Below are positions 37,701-52,096 of a DNA stretch of 64,000 nt, piece by piece. Under the pieces are notes generated by a model. That model saw only the letters and a program-made list of their open reading frames with translations, was not told the origin of the DNA and did no database searches. The stretch comes from Cladorhizidae sp. MBARI D1340-BT2 (lineage: Eukaryota > Porifera > Demospongiae > Poecilosclerida > Cladorhizidae). The stretch's first letter is position 1, and every line of letters begins with the position of its first letter. The position numbers and the translations under genes were made by a program. The stretch covers positions 4,144,025 to 4,208,024 of the forward strand of contig JAQNBH010000008.1 in assembly GCA_028752905.1 (NCBI GenBank), written 5' to 3'.

Positions 37701-39334
37701 ATGTAGTGTATAATGCACACAGTGCAGGCACTAATGAGAGGCATCATATGTAGTGTATAATGCACACAGTGCAGGCACTAATGAGAGGCATCATATGTAG
37801 TGTATAATGCACACAGTGCAGCCACTAATGAGAGGCTTCATATGTAGTGTATAATGCACACAGTGCAGGCACTAATGAGGGGCATCATATGTAGTGTATA
37901 ATGCACACAGTGCAGCCACTAATGAGAGGCATCATATGTAGTGTATAATGCACACAGTGCAGCCACTAATGAGAGGCATCATATGCAGTGTATAATGCAC
38001 ACAGTGCAGGCACTAATGAGAGGCATCATATGTAGTGTATAATACACACAGTGCAGGCACTAATGAGGGGCATCATATGTAGTGTATAATGCACACAGTG
38101 CAGGCACTAATGAGAGGCATCATATGTAGTGTATAATGCACACAGTGCAGCCACTAATGAGAGGCATCATATGTAGTGTATAATGCACACAGTGCAGGTA
38201 CTAATGAGGGGCATCATATGTAGTGTATAATGCACACAGTGCAGCCACTAATGAGAGGCATCATATGTAGTGTATAATGCACACAGTGCAGCCACTAATG
38301 AGAGGCATCATATGTAGTGTATAATGCACACAGTGCAGGCACTAATGAGAGGCATCATATGTAGTGTATAATGCACACAGTGCAGGTGCTAATGAGAGGC
38401 ATCATATGTAGTGTATAATGCACACAGTGCAGGCACTAATGAGAGGCATCATATGTAGTGTATAATGCACACAGTGCAGCCACTAATGAGAGGCATCATA
38501 TGTAGTGTATAATGCACACAGTGCAGGCACTAATGAGAGGCATCATATGTAGTGTATAATACACACAGTGCAGGCACTAATGAGAGGCATCATATGTAGT
38601 GTATAATGCACACAGTGCAGGCACTAATGAGAGGCATCATATGTAGTGTATAATGCACACAGTGCAGGCACTAATGAGAGGCATCATATGTAGTGTATAA
38701 TGCACACAGTGCAGGCACTAATGAGAGGCATCATATGTAGTGTATAATGCACACAGTGCAGGCACTAATGAGAGGCATCATATGTAGTGTATAATGCACA
38801 CAGTGCAGGCACTAATGAGAGGCATCATATGTAGTGTATAATGCACACAGTGCAGGCACTAATGAGAGGCATCATATGTAGTGTATAATACACACAGTGC
38901 AGGCACTAATGAGAGGCATCATATGTAGTGTATAATGCACACAGTGCAGCCACTAATGAGAGGCATCATATGTAGTGTATAATGCACACAGTGCAGGCAC
39001 TAATGAGAGGCATCATATGTAGTGTATAATGCACACAGTGCAGGCACTAATGAGAGGCATCATATGTAGTGTATAATGCACACAGTGCAGGCACTAATGA
39101 GAGGCATCATATGTAGTGTATAATGCACACAGTGCAGCCACTAATGAGAGGCTTCATATGTAGTGTATAATGCACACAGTGCAGGCACTAATGAGAGGCA
39201 TCATATGTAGTGTATAATGCACACAGTGCAGGCACTAATGAGAGGCATCATATGTAGTGTATAATGCACACAGTGCAGCCACTAATGAGAGGCTTCATAT
39301 GTAGTGTATAATGCACACAGTGCAGGCACTAATG
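34741..39334 (+). repeat. 47-bp minisatellite, unit 10 (97.7 copies)
   Basis: 4594 bp with an internal 41-copy duplication (1927 bp). Paired marks are GGTACTAATG at 36271 and 38198, GGTGCTAATG at 36459 and 38386, and TATGCAGTG at 36059 and 37986. An earlier TATGCAGTG at 34884 lies 25 copies before the first of these. Confidence 0.95.
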
Positions 39335-39337
39335 CGT

Positions 39338-39562
39338 GGGATACTAAACATGGTTGGTGTGAGGGATACTAAACATGGTTGGTGTGAGGGATACTAAACA
39401 TGGTTGGTGTGAGGGATACTAAACATGGTTGGTGTGAGGGATACTAAACATGGTTGGTGTGTGGGATACTAAACATGGTTGGTGTGAGGGATACTAAACA
39501 TGGTTGGTGTGTGGGATACTAAACATGGTTGGTGTGAGGGATACTAAACATGGTTGGTGTGA
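39338..39562 (+). repeat. 25-bp minisatellite, unit 10 (9 copies)
   Basis: 225 bp, same order as unit 9. Confidence 0.95.
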
Positions 39563-40484
39563 CTAGCTGTTGCTTAGCAGTGTAGACATCCACACTGGTG
39601 GACTAGCTGTTGCTTAGCAGTGTAGACATCCACACTGGTGGACTTGGCCACAACGATGATGCTTCTGGTGAGTCTAGAGATGACTAGGTCTAGTGCTACA
39701 TGTGTGTCTAGAGATGACTATGTATATTGGGAAGTGTGGTAGCACTCTCTATATTGGGAAGTGTGGTAGTGTCAGAGAAAGCCCTGACAGCGGAAGATGT
39801 TAGAGGGGAAACACCGTCAGAGGGAGGTTGACACTACACACCCACAAGTGGCAGTAGACACCCACCAACTCAGAACCAAAACCACAACTATGGATCATCC
39901 CACTTGGACAGCAGAGACCCCTGATTGGTTGGAAAAAGGAACTCCTGATTGGTCAGATCAGTCTCTGAGGAGAATGATCCTAGGCACAACACAAGATAAA
40001 CCAGCTGCCTATAAAAGAACAAGAGACTTCGAGAGAGGAGGAGAAGGAGTAATCAACAAGCTGGAAGAAAGAAGGAAAGCCCCTCAACAAACTAACTCCT
40101 CAATGAACTGAAGAGAGACTCAGAACTGAGCTGACTTGGCTCTGTGTAATATATAATTTGGTAGAAAACAATAGGAGTAATGATGTATTGATAGACGTGG
40201 TCGTGTACATCATTTTGTTATTGTTGATTATAATCAACTTACCTTATACAGAAAAGGAGGGCAGAGGTCTAGAGAGAGAGAGAGAAGACTGTTTGATTAT
40301 ATACTTGGTCTAGATAAGGCTATTGTGAGAGAGAAGCAATAGTAAGGTCTGGGCGTCAAAGAAAGCGAACCTGGAAAGAGAAGTTGTGCTGAGACTTCTT
40401 CTGAAGATTTATATTGTTAGGAAGTAATATTCCGGCAATTGCCGTATAGGTTTGGACCGAAAACGCCCACTTCACGAAAACCAC

Positions 40485-40554
<70 letters not shown>

Positions 40555-40666
40555 CACAGTATCATATTATGGTGAGACATGAATAGAAGTACACTGAAGG
40601 ACAACTAGCCTACCTATGTGACTAGTAGCAATGGATAAAAATTATTAAATTAATATAAATAATTTA
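39563..40666 (+). repeat. Unit 11 core block, ATG-gain variant
   Basis: 104-codon frame at 39797-40111 with both base changes of core 10. TATAAAAG at 40010-40017. Poly(T) 40487-40550 (64 nt). Confidence 0.93.
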
Positions 40667-41406
40667 TGTAGTGTATAATGCACACAGTGCAGGCACTAAT
40701 GAGGGGCATCATATGTAGTGTATAATGCACACAGTGCAGGCACTAATGAGAGGCATCATATGTAGTGTATAATGCACACAGTGCAGCCACTAATGAGAGG
40801 CATCATATGCAGTGTATAATGCACACAGTGCAGGCACTAATGAGAGGCATCATATGTAGTGTATAATACACACAGTGCAGGCACTAATGAGGGGCATCAT
40901 ATGTAGTGTATAATGCACACAGTGCAGGCACTAATGAGAGGCATCATATGTAGTGTATAATGCACACAGTGCAGGCACTAATGAGAGGCATCATATGTAG
41001 TGTATAATGCACACAGTGCAGCCACTAATGAGAGGCATCATATGTAGTGTATAATGCACACAGTGCAGGCACTAATGAGAGGCATCATATGTAGTGTATA
41101 ATGCACACAGTGCAGGCACTAATGAGAGGCATCATATGTAGTGTATAATGCACACAGTGCAGGCACTAATGAGAGTATTCATATGTAGTGTATAATGCAC
41201 ACAGTGCAGGCACTAATGAGAGGCATCATATGTAGTGTATAATGCACACAGTGCAGCCACTAATGAGAGGCATCATATGTAGTGTATAATGCACACAGTG
41301 CAGGCACTAATGAGAGGCATCATATGTAGTGTATAATGCACACAGTGCAGGCACTAATGAGAGGCATCATATGTAGTGTATAATGCACACAGTGCAGGCA
41401 CTAATG
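40667..41406 (+). repeat. 47-bp minisatellite, unit 11 (15.7 copies, mosaic)
   Basis: Copies 1-6 carry unit-10 marks (TATGCAGTG, AATACACAC, second GAGGGG). Copies 8-16 carry short-array marks (GAGTATTC at copy 11, GCCAC at 8 and 13). The switch falls around copy 7, near 40950, and keeps the 740-bp total. Confidence 0.93.
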
Positions 41407-41409
41407 CGT

Positions 41410-41834
41410 GGGATACTAAACATGGTTGGTGTGAGGGATACTAAACATGGTTGGTGTGAGGGATACTAAACATGGTTGGTGTGAGGGATACTAAACATGG
41501 TTGGTGTGTGGGATACTAAACATGGTTGGTGTGAGGGATACTAAACATGGTTGGTGTGAGGGATACTAAACATGGTTGGTGTGAGGGATACTAAACATGG
41601 TTGGTGTGAGGGATACTAAACATGGTTGGTGTGAGGGATACTAAACATGGTTGGTGTGTGGGATACTAAACATGGTTGGTGTGAGGGATACTAAACATGG
41701 TTGGTGTGAGGGATACTAAACATGGTTGGTGTGTGGGATACTAAACATGGTTGGTGTGAGGGATACTAAACATGGTTGGTGTGTGGGATACTAAACATGG
41801 TTGGTGTGAGGGATACTAAACATGGTTGGTGTGA
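41410..41834 (+). repeat. 25-bp minisatellite, unit 11 (17 copies)
   Basis: 425 bp, unit-1 order, not the 9-copy type that follows the other unit-10-like arrays. Confidence 0.95.
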
Positions 41835-42756
41835 CTAGCTGTTGCTTAGCAGTGTAGACATCCACACTGGTGGACTAGCTGTTGCTTAGCAGTGTAGACA
41901 TCCACACTGGTGGACTTGGCCACAACGATGATGCTTCTGGTGAGTCTAGAGATGACTAGGTCTAGTGCTACATGTGTGTCTAGAGATGACTATGTATATT
42001 GGGAAGTGTGGTAGCACTCTCTATATTGGGAAGTGTGGTAGTGTCAGAGAAAGCCCTGACAGCGGAAGCTGTTAGAGGGGAAACACCGTCAGAGGGAGGT
42101 TGACACTACACACCCACAAGTGGCAGTAGACACCCACCAACTCAGAACCAAAACCGCAACTATGGATCATCCCACTTGGACAGCAGAGACCCCTGATTGG
42201 TTGGAAAAAGGAACTCCTGATTGGTCAGATCAGTCTCTGAGGAGAATGATCCTAGGCACAACACAAGATAAACCAGCTGCCTATAAAAGAACAAGAGACT
42301 TCGAGAGAGGAGGAGAAGGAGTAATCAACAAGCTGGAAGAAAGAAGGAAAGCCCCTCAACAAACTAACTCCTCAATGAACTGAAGAGAGACTCAGAACTG
42401 AGCTGACTTGGCTCTGTGTAATATATAATTTGGTAGAAAACAATAGGAGTAATGATGTATTGATAGACGTGGTCGTGTACATCATTTTGTTATTGTTGAT
42501 TATAATCAACTTACCTTATACAGAAAAGGAGGGCAGAGGTCTAGAGAGAGAGAGAGAAGACTGTTTGATTATATACTTGGTCTAGATAAGGCTATTGTGA
42601 GAGAGAAGCAATAGTAAGGTCTGGGCGTCAAAGAAAGCGAACCTGGAAAGAGAAGTTGTGCTGAGACTTCTTCTGAAGATTTATATTGTTAGGAAGTAAT
42701 ATTCCGGCAATTGCCGTATAGGTTTGGACCGAAAACGCCCACTTCACGAAAACCAC

Positions 42757-42827
<71 letters not shown>

Positions 42828-42939
42828 CACAGTATCATATTATGGTGAGACATGAATAGAAGTACACTGAAGGACAACTAGCCTACCTATGTGACTAGTA
42901 GCAATGGATAAAAATTATTAAATTAATATAAATAATTTA
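41835..42939 (+). repeat. Unit 12 core block
   Basis: ORF at 42120-42383, back to the unaltered CTG and ACCGCAAC form. TATAAAAG at 42282-42289, CACCGT variant. Poly(T) 42759-42823 (65 nt). Confidence 0.95.
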
Positions 42940-43632
42940 TGTAGTGTATAATGCACACAGTGCAGGCACTAATGAGAGGCATCATATGTAGTGTATAATG
43001 CACACAGTGCAGGCACTAATGAGAGGCATCATATGTAGTGTATAATGCACACAGTGCAGGCACTAATGAGAGGCATCATATGTAGTGTATAATGCACACA
43101 GTGCAGGCACTAATGAGAGGCATCATATGTAGTGTATAATGCACACAGTGCAGCCACTAATGAGAGGCATCATATGTAGTGTATAATGCACACAGTGCAG
43201 GCACTAATGAGAGGCATCATATGTAGTGTATAATGCACACAGTGCAGCCACTAATGAGAGGCATCATATGTAGTGTATAATGCACACAGTGCAGGCACTA
43301 ATGAGAGGCATCATATGTAGTGTATAATGCACACAGTGCAGGCACTAATGAGAGGCATCATATGTAGTGTATAATGCACACAGTGCAGGCACTAATGAGA
43401 GTATTCATATGTAGTGTATAATGCACACAGTGCAGGCACTAATGAGAGGCATCATATGTAGTGTATAATGCACACAGTGCAGCCACTAATGAGAGGCATC
43501 ATATGTAGTGTATAATGCACACAGTGCAGGCACTAATGAGAGGCATCATATGTAGTGTATAATGCACACAGTGCAGGCACTAATGAGAGGCATCATATGT
43601 AGTGTATAATGCACACAGTGCAGGCACTAATG
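42940..43632 (+). repeat. 47-bp minisatellite, unit 12 (14.7 copies, mosaic)
   Basis: 693 bp, exactly one copy shorter than other short arrays. Its first five copies follow the unit-8 start (GAGAGG first copy, GCCAC at copy 5) and the rest follow the short type with GAGTATTC. Confidence 0.93.
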
Positions 43633-43635
43633 CGT

Positions 43636-44060
43636 GGGATACTAAACATGGTTGGTGTGAGGGATACTAAACATGGTTGGTGTGAGGGATACTAAACATG
43701 GTTGGTGTGAGGGATACTAAACATGGTTGGTGTGTGGGATACTAAACATGGTTGGTGTGAGGGATACTAAACATGGTTGGTGTGAGGGATACTAAACATG
43801 GTTGGTGTGAGGGATACTAAACATGGTTGGTGTGAGGGATACTAAACATGGTTGGTGTGAGGGATACTAAACATGGTTGGTGTGTGGGATACTAAACATG
43901 GTTGGTGTGAGGGATACTAAACATGGTTGGTGTGAGGGATACTAAACATGGTTGGTGTGTGGGATACTAAACATGGTTGGTGTGAGGGATACTAAACATG
44001 GTTGGTGTGTGGGATACTAAACATGGTTGGTGTGAGGGATACTAAACATGGTTGGTGTGA
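43636..44060 (+). repeat. 25-bp minisatellite, unit 12 (17 copies)
   Basis: 425 bp, unit-1 order. Confidence 0.95.
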
Positions 44061-44982
44061 CTAGCTGTTGCTTAGCAGTGTAGACATCCACACTGGTGGA
44101 CTAGCTGTTGCTTAGCAGTGTAGACATCCACACTGGTGGACTTGGCCACAACGATGATGCTTCTGGTGAGTCTAGAGATGACTAGGTCTAGTGCTACATG
44201 TGTGTCTAGAGATGACTATGTATATTGGGAAGTGTGGTAGCACTCTCTATATTGGGAAGTGTGGTAGTGTCAGAGAAAGCCCTGACAGCGGAAGCTGTTA
44301 GAGGGGAAACACCGTCAGAGGGAGGTTGACACTACACACCCACAAGTGGCAGTAGACACCCACCAACTCAGAACCAAAACCGCAACTATGGATCATCCCA
44401 CTTGGACAGCAGAGACCCCTGATTGGTTGGAAAAAGGAACTCCTGATTGGTCAGATCAGTCTCTGAGGAGAATGATCCTAGGCACAACACAAGATAAACC
44501 AGCTGCCTATAAAAGAACAAGAGACTTCGAGAGAGGAGGAGAAGGAGTAATCAACAAGCTGGAAGAAAGAAGGAAAGCCCCTCAACAAACTAACTCCTCA
44601 ATGAACTGAAGAGAGACTCAGAACTGAGCTGACTTGGCTCTGTGTAATATATAATTTGGTAGAAAACAATAGGAGTAATGATGTATTGATAGACGTGGTC
44701 GTGTACATCATTTTGTTATTGTTGATTATAATCAACTTACCTTATACAGAAAAGGAGGGCAGAGGTCTAGAGAGAGAGAGAGAAGACTGTTTGATTATAT
44801 ACTTGGTCTAGATAAGGCTATTGTGAGAGAGAAGCAATAGTAAGGTCTGGGCGTCAAAGAAAGCGAACCTGGAAAGAGAAGTTGTGCTGAGACTTCTTCT
44901 GAAGATTTATATTGTTAGGAAGTAATATTCCGGCAATTGCCGTATAGGTTTGGACCGAAAACGCCCACTTCACGAAAACCAC

Positions 44983-45053
<71 letters not shown>

Positions 45054-45165
45054 CACAGTATCATATTATGGTGAGACATGAATAGAAGTACACTGAAGGA
45101 CAACTAGCCTACCTATGTGACTAGTAGCAATGGATAAAAATTATTAAATTAATATAAATAATTTA
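44061..45165 (+). repeat. Unit 13 core block
   Basis: ORF at 44346-44609, TATAAAAG at 44508-44515, CACCGT variant. Poly(T) 44985-45049 (65 nt). Counterpart of core 8 one higher-order period later. Confidence 0.95.
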
Positions 45166-48100
45166 TGTAGTGTATAATGCACACAGTGCAGGCACTAATG
45201 AGAGGCATCATATGTAGTGTATAATGCACACAGTGCAGGCACTAATGAGAGGCATCATATGTAGTGTATAATGCACACAGTGCAGGCACTAATGAGAGGC
45301 ATCATATGTAGTGTATAATGCACACAGTGCAGGCACTAATGAGAGGCATCATATGTAGTGTATAATGCACACAGTGCAGCCACTAATGAGAGGCATCATA
45401 TGTAGTGTATAATGCACACAGTGCAGCCACTAATGAGAGGCATCATATGTAGTGTATAATGCACACAGTGCAGGCACTAATGAGAGGCATCATATGTAGT
45501 GTATAATACACACAGTGCAGGCACTAATGAGAGGCATCATATGTAGTGTATAATGCACACAGTGCAGGCACTAATGAGAGGCATCATATGTGGTGTATAA
45601 TGCACACAGTGCAGTCACTAATGAGAGGCATCATATGTAGTGTATAATGCACACAGTGCAGGCACTAATGAGAGGCATCATATGTAGTGTATAATGCACA
45701 CAGTGCAGGCACTAATGAGAGGCATCATATGTAGTGTATAATACACACAGTGCAGGCACTAATGAGAGGCATCATATGTAGTGTATAATGCACACAGTGC
45801 AGGCACTAATGAGAGGCATCATATGTAGTGTATAATGCACACAGTGCAGGCACTAATGAGAGGCATCATATGTAGTGTATAATGCACACAGTGCAGGCAC
45901 TAATGAGAGGCATCATATGTAGTGTATAATACACACAGTGCAGGCACTAATGAGAGGCATCATATGTAGTGTATAATGCACACAGTGCAGCCACTAATGA
46001 GAGGCATCATATGTAGTGTATAATGCACACAGTGCAGGCACTAATGAGAGGCATCATATGTAGTGTATAATGCACACAGTGCAGGCACTAATGAGAGGCA
46101 TCATATGTAGTGTATAATGCACACAGTGCAGGCACTAATGAGAGGCATCATATGTAGTGTATAATACACACAGTGCAGGCACTAATGAGAGGCATCATAT
46201 GTAGTGTATAATGCACACAGTGCAGGCACTAATGAGAGGCATCATATGTAGTGTATAATGCACACAGTGCAGGCACTAATGAGAGGCATCATATGTAGTG
46301 TATAATGCACACAGTGCAGCCACTAATGAGAGGCATCATATGTAGTGTATAATGCACACAGTGCAGGCACTAATGAGAGGCATCATATGTAGTGTATAAT
46401 GCACACAGTGCAGGCACTAATGAGAGGCATCATATGTAGTGTATAATGCACACAGTGCAGCCACTAATGAGAGGCATCATATGTAGTGTATAATGCACAC
46501 AGTGCAGGCACTAATGAGAGGCATCATATGTAGTGTATAATACACACAGTGCAGGCACTAATGAGAGGCACCATATGTAGTGTATAATGCACACAGTGCA
46601 GGCACTAATGAGAGGCATCATATGTAGTGTATAATGCACACAGTGCAGCCACTAATGAGAGGCATCATATGTAGTGTATAATGCACACAGTGCAGGCACT
46701 AATGAGAGGCATCATATGTAGTGTATAATGCACACAGTGCAGGCACTAATGAGAGGCATCATATGTAGTGTATAATGCACACAGTGCAGCCACTAATGAG
46801 AGGCATCATATGTAGTGTATAATGCACACAGTGCAGTCACTAATGAGAGGCATCATATGTAGTGTATAATGCACACAGTGCAGCCACTAATGAGAGGCAT
46901 CATATGTAGTGTATAATGCATACAGTGCAGGCACTAATGAGAGGCATCATATGTAGTGTATAATGCACACAGTGCAGTCACTAATGAGAGGCATCATATG
47001 TAGTGTATAATGCACACAGTGCAGGCACTAATGAGAGGCATCATATGTAGTGTATAATACACACAGTGCAGGCACTAATGAGAGGCACCATATGTAGTGT
47101 ATAATGCACACAGTGCAGGCACTAATGAGAGGCATCATATGTAGTGTATAATGCACACAGTGCAGCCACTAATGAGAGGCATCATATGTAGTGTATAATG
47201 CACACAGTGCAGGCACTAATGAGAGGCATCATATGTAGTGTATAATACACACAGTGCAGGCACTAATGAGAGGCATCATATGTAGTGTATAATGCACACA
47301 GTGCAGGCACTAATGAGAGGCATCATATGTGGTGTATAATGCACACAGTGCAGTCACTAATGAGAGGCATCATATGTAGTGTATAATGCACACAGTGCAG
47401 GCACTAATGAGAGGCATCATATGTAGTGTATAATGCACACAGTGCAGGCACTAATGAGAGGCATCATATGTAGTGTATAATACACACAGTGCAGGCACTA
47501 ATGAGAGGCATCATATGTAGTGTATAATGCACACAGTGCAGGCACTAATGAGAGGCATCATATGTAGTGTATAATGCACACAGTGCAGGCACTAATGAGA
47601 GGCATCATATGTAGTGTATAATGCACACAGTGCAGGCACTAATGAGAGGCATCATATGTAGTGTATAATACACACAGTGCAGGCACTAATGAGAGGCATC
47701 ATATGTAGTGTATAATGCACACAGTGCAGCCACTAATGAGAGGCATCATATGTAGTGTATAATGCACACAGTGCAGGCACTAATGAGAGGCATCATATGT
47801 AGTGTATAATGCACACAGTGCAGGCACTAATGAGAGGCATCATATGTAGTGTATAATGCACACAGTGCAGGCACTAATGAGAGGCATCATATGTAGTGTA
47901 TAATACACACAGTGCAGGCACTAATGAGAGGCATCATATGTAGTGTATAATGCACACAGTGCAGGCACTAATGAGAGGCATCATATGTAGTGTATAATGC
48001 ACACAGTGCAGGCACTAATGAGAGGCATCATATGTAGTGTATAATGCACACAGTGCAGCCACTAATGAGAGGCATCATATGTAGTGTATAATGCACACAG

Positions 48101-50511
48101 TGCAGGCACTAATGAGAGGCATCATATGTAGTGTATAATGCACACAGTGCAGGCACTAATGAGAGGCATCATATGTAGTGTATAATGCACACAGTGCAGC
48201 CACTAATGAGAGGCATCATATGTAGTGTATAATGCACACAGTGCAGTCACTAATGAGAGGCATCATATGTAGTGTATAATGCACACAGTGCAGCCACTAA
48301 TGAGAGGCATCATATGTAGTGTATAATGCACACAGTGCAGGCACTAATGAGAGGCATCATATGTAGTGTATAATACACACAGTGCAGGCACTAATGAGAG
48401 GCACCATATGTAGTGTATAATGCACACAGTGCAGGCACTAATGAGAGGCATCATATGTAGTGTATAATGCACACAGTGCAGCCACTAATGAGAGGCATCA
48501 TATGTAGTGTATAATGCACACAGTGCAGGCACTAATGAGAGGCATCATATGTAGTGTATAATACACACAGTGCAGGCACTAATGAGAGGCATCATATGTA
48601 GTGTATAATGCACACAGTGCAGGCACTAATGAGAGGCATCATATGTGGTGTATAATGCACACAGTGCAGTCACTAATGAGAGGCATCATATGTAGTGTAT
48701 AATGCACACAGTGCAGGCACTAATGAGAGGCATCATATGTAGTGTATAATGCACACAGTGCAGGCACTAATGAGAGGCATCATATGTAGTGTATAATACA
48801 CACAGTGCAGGCACTAATGAGAGGCATCATATGTAGTGTATAATGCACACAGTGCAGGCACTAATGAGAGGCATCATATGTAGTGTATAATGCACACAGT
48901 GCAGGCACTAATGAGAGGCATCATATGTAGTGTATAATGCACACAGTGCAGGCACTAATGAGAGGCATCATATGTAGTGTATAATGCACACAGTGCAGGC
49001 ACTAATGAGAGGCATCATATGTAGTGTATAATGCACACAGTGCAGGCACTAATGAGAGGCATCATATGTAGTGTATAATGCACACAGTGCAGGCACTAAT
49101 GAGAGGCATCATATGTAGTGTATAATGCACACAGTGCAGGCACTAATGAGAGGCATCATATGTAGTGTATAATGCACACAGTGCAGGCACTAATGAGAGG
49201 CATCATATGTAGTGTATAATGCACACAGTGCAGCCACTAATGAGAGGCATCATATGTAGTGTATAATGCACACAGTGCAGGCACTAATGAGAGGCATCAT
49301 ATGTAGTGTATAATGCACACAGTGCAGGCACTAATGAGAGGCATCATATGTAGTGTATAATGCACACAGTGCAGGCACTAATGAGAGGCATCATATGTAG
49401 TGTATAATGCACACAGTGCAGGCACTAATGAGAGGCATCATATGTAGTGTATAATGCACACAGTGCAGGCACTAATGAGAGGCATCATATGTAGTGTATA
49501 ATGCACACAGTGCAGCCACTAATGAGAGGCATCATATGTAGTGTATAATGCACACAGTGCAGGCACTAATGAGAGGCATCATATGTAGTGTATAATACAC
49601 ACAGTGCAGGCACTAATGAGAGGCATCATATGTAGTGTATAATGCACACAGTGCAGCCACTAATGAGAGGCATCATATGTAGTGTATAATACACACAGTG
49701 CAGGCACTAATGAGAGTATTCATATGTAGTGTATAATGCACACAGTGCAGGCACTAATGAGAGGCATCATATGTAGTGTATAATGCACACAGTGCAGGCA
49801 CTAATGAGAGGCATCATATGTAGTGTATAATGCACACAGTGCAGGCACTAATGAGAGGCATCATATGTAGTGTATAATGCACACAGTGCAGGCACTAATG
49901 AGAGGCATCATATGTAGTGTATAATGCACACAGTGCAGGCACTAATGAGAGGCATCATATGTAGTGTATAATGCACACAGTGCAGGCACTAATGAGAGGC
50001 ATCATATGTAGTGTATAATGCACACAGTGCAGGCACTAATGAGAGGCATCATATGTAGTGTATAATGCACACAGTGCAGGCACTAATGAGAGGCATCATA
50101 TGTAGTGTATAATGCACACAGTGCAGGCACTAATGAGAGGCATCATATGTAGTGTATAATGCACACAGTGCAGCCACTAATGAGAGGCATCATATGTAGT
50201 GTATAATGCACACAGTGCAGGCACTAATGAGAGGCATCATATGTAGTGTATAATGCACACAGTGCAGGCACTAATGAGAGGCATCATATGTAGTGTATAA
50301 TGCACACAGTGCAGGCACTAATGAGAGGCATCATATGTAGTGTATAATGCACACAGTGCAGGCACTAATGAGAGGCATCATATGTAGTGTATAATGCACA
50401 CAGTGCAGGCACTAATGAGAGGCATCATATGTAGTGTATAATGCACACAGTGCAGGCACTAATGAGAGGCATCATATGTAGTGTATAATGCACACAGTGC
50501 AGGCACTAATG
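45166..50511 (+). repeat. 47-bp minisatellite, unit 13 (113.7 copies)
   Basis: 5346 bp, the same length as unit 8, with the TGTGGTG, GCATACAG and GAGTATTC marks in corresponding places. Confidence 0.95.
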
Positions 50512-50514
50512 CGT

Positions 50515-50989
50515 GGGATACTAAACATGGTTGGTGTGAGGGATACTAAACATGGTTGGTGTGAGGGATACTAAACATGGTTGGTGTGTGGGATACTAAA
50601 CATGGTTGGTGTGTGGGATACTAAACATGGTTGGTGTGTGGGATACTAAACATGGTTGGTGTGAGGGATACTAAACATGGTTGGTGTGTGGGATACTAAA
50701 CATGGTTGGTGTGTGGGATACTAAACATGGTTGGTGTGAGGGATACTAAACATGGTTGGTGTGTGGGATACTAAACATGGTTGGTGTGAGGGATACTAAA
50801 CATGGTTGGTGTGTGGGATACTAAACATGGTTGGTGTGAGGGATACTAAACATGGTTGGTGTGTGGGATACTAAACATGGTTGGTGTGAGGGATACTAAA
50901 CATGGTTGGTGTGAGGGATACTAAACATGGTTGGTGTGTGGGATACTAAACATGGTTGGTGTGAGGGATACTAAACATGGTTGGTGTGA
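50515..50989 (+). repeat. 25-bp minisatellite, unit 13 (19 copies)
   Basis: 475 bp, unit-8 order. Confidence 0.95.
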
Positions 50990-52096
50990 CTAGCTGTTGC
51001 TTAGCAGTGTAGACATCCACACTGGTGGACTAGCTGTTGCTTAGCAGTGTAGACATCCACACTGGTGGACTTGGCCACAACGATGATGCTTCTGGTGAGT
51101 CTAGAGATGACTAGGTCTAGTGCTACATGTGTGTCTAGAGATGACTATGTATATTGGGAAGTGTGGTAGCACTCTCTATATTGGGAAGTGTGGTAGTGTC
51201 AGAGAAAGCCCTGACAGCGGAAGCTGTTAGAGGGGAAACACCGGCAGAGGGAGGTTGACACTACACACCCACAAGTGGCAGTAGACACCCACCAACTCAG
51301 AACCAAAACCGCAACTATGGATCATCCCACTTGGACAGCAGAGACCCCTGATTGGTTGGAAAAAGGAACTCCTGATTGGTCAGATCAGTCTCTGAGGAGA
51401 ATGATCCTAGGCACAACACAAGATAAACCAGCTGCCTATAAAAGAACAAGAGACTTCGAGAGAGGAGGAGAAGGAGTAATCAACAAGCTGGAAGAAAGAA
51501 GGAAAGCCCCTCAACAAACTAACTCCTCAATGAACTGAAGAGAGACTCAGAACTGAGCTGACTTGGCTCTGTGTAATATATAATTTGGTAGAAAACAATA
51601 GGAGTAATGATGTATTGATAGACGTGGTCGTGTACATCATTTTGTTATTGTTGATTATAATCAACTTACCTTATACAGAAAAGGAGGGCAGAGGTCTAGA
51701 GAGAGAGAGAGAAGACTGTTTGATTATATACTTGGTCTAGATAAGGCTATTGTGAGAGAGAAGCAATAGTAAGGTCTGGGCGTCAAAGAAAGCGAACCTG
51801 GAAAGAGAAGTTGTGCTGAGACTTCTTCTGAAGATTTATATTGTTAGGAAGTAATATTCCGGCAATTGCCGTATAGGTTTGGACCGAAAACGCCCACTTC
51901 ACGAAAACCACACTTTTTTTTTATTTTTTTTTTTTATTTTTTTTATTTTTTTATATTTTTTTTATTTTTTTTTTTTTTTTACTTCACAGTATCATATTAT
52001 GGTGAGACATGAATAGAAGTACACTGAAGGACAACTAGCCTACCTATGTGACTAGTAGCAATGGATAAAAATTATTAAATTAATATAAATAATTTA
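50990..52096 (+). repeat. Unit 14 core block, A-interrupted poly(T)
   Basis: ORF at 51275-51538, TATAAAAG at 51437-51444, CACCGG variant. The 67-nt tract 51914-51980 has the same six A interruptions as unit 9. Confidence 0.95.

Larger units (their letters stand above)
21074..43221 (+). repeat. Higher-order repeat, copy 1 (22,148 bp, five units)
   Basis: Runs from inside the 47-bp array of unit 7 to the matching point in the array of unit 12. It contains cores 8-12. Marks that recur one period later include the A-interrupted poly(T) of core 9, the four-base changes of cores 10 and 11, and long 47-bp arrays of 5346 and 4594 bp. The left edge is set where the order of GGCAC/GCCAC copies stops matching between units 7 and 12. 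Confidence 0.88.
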
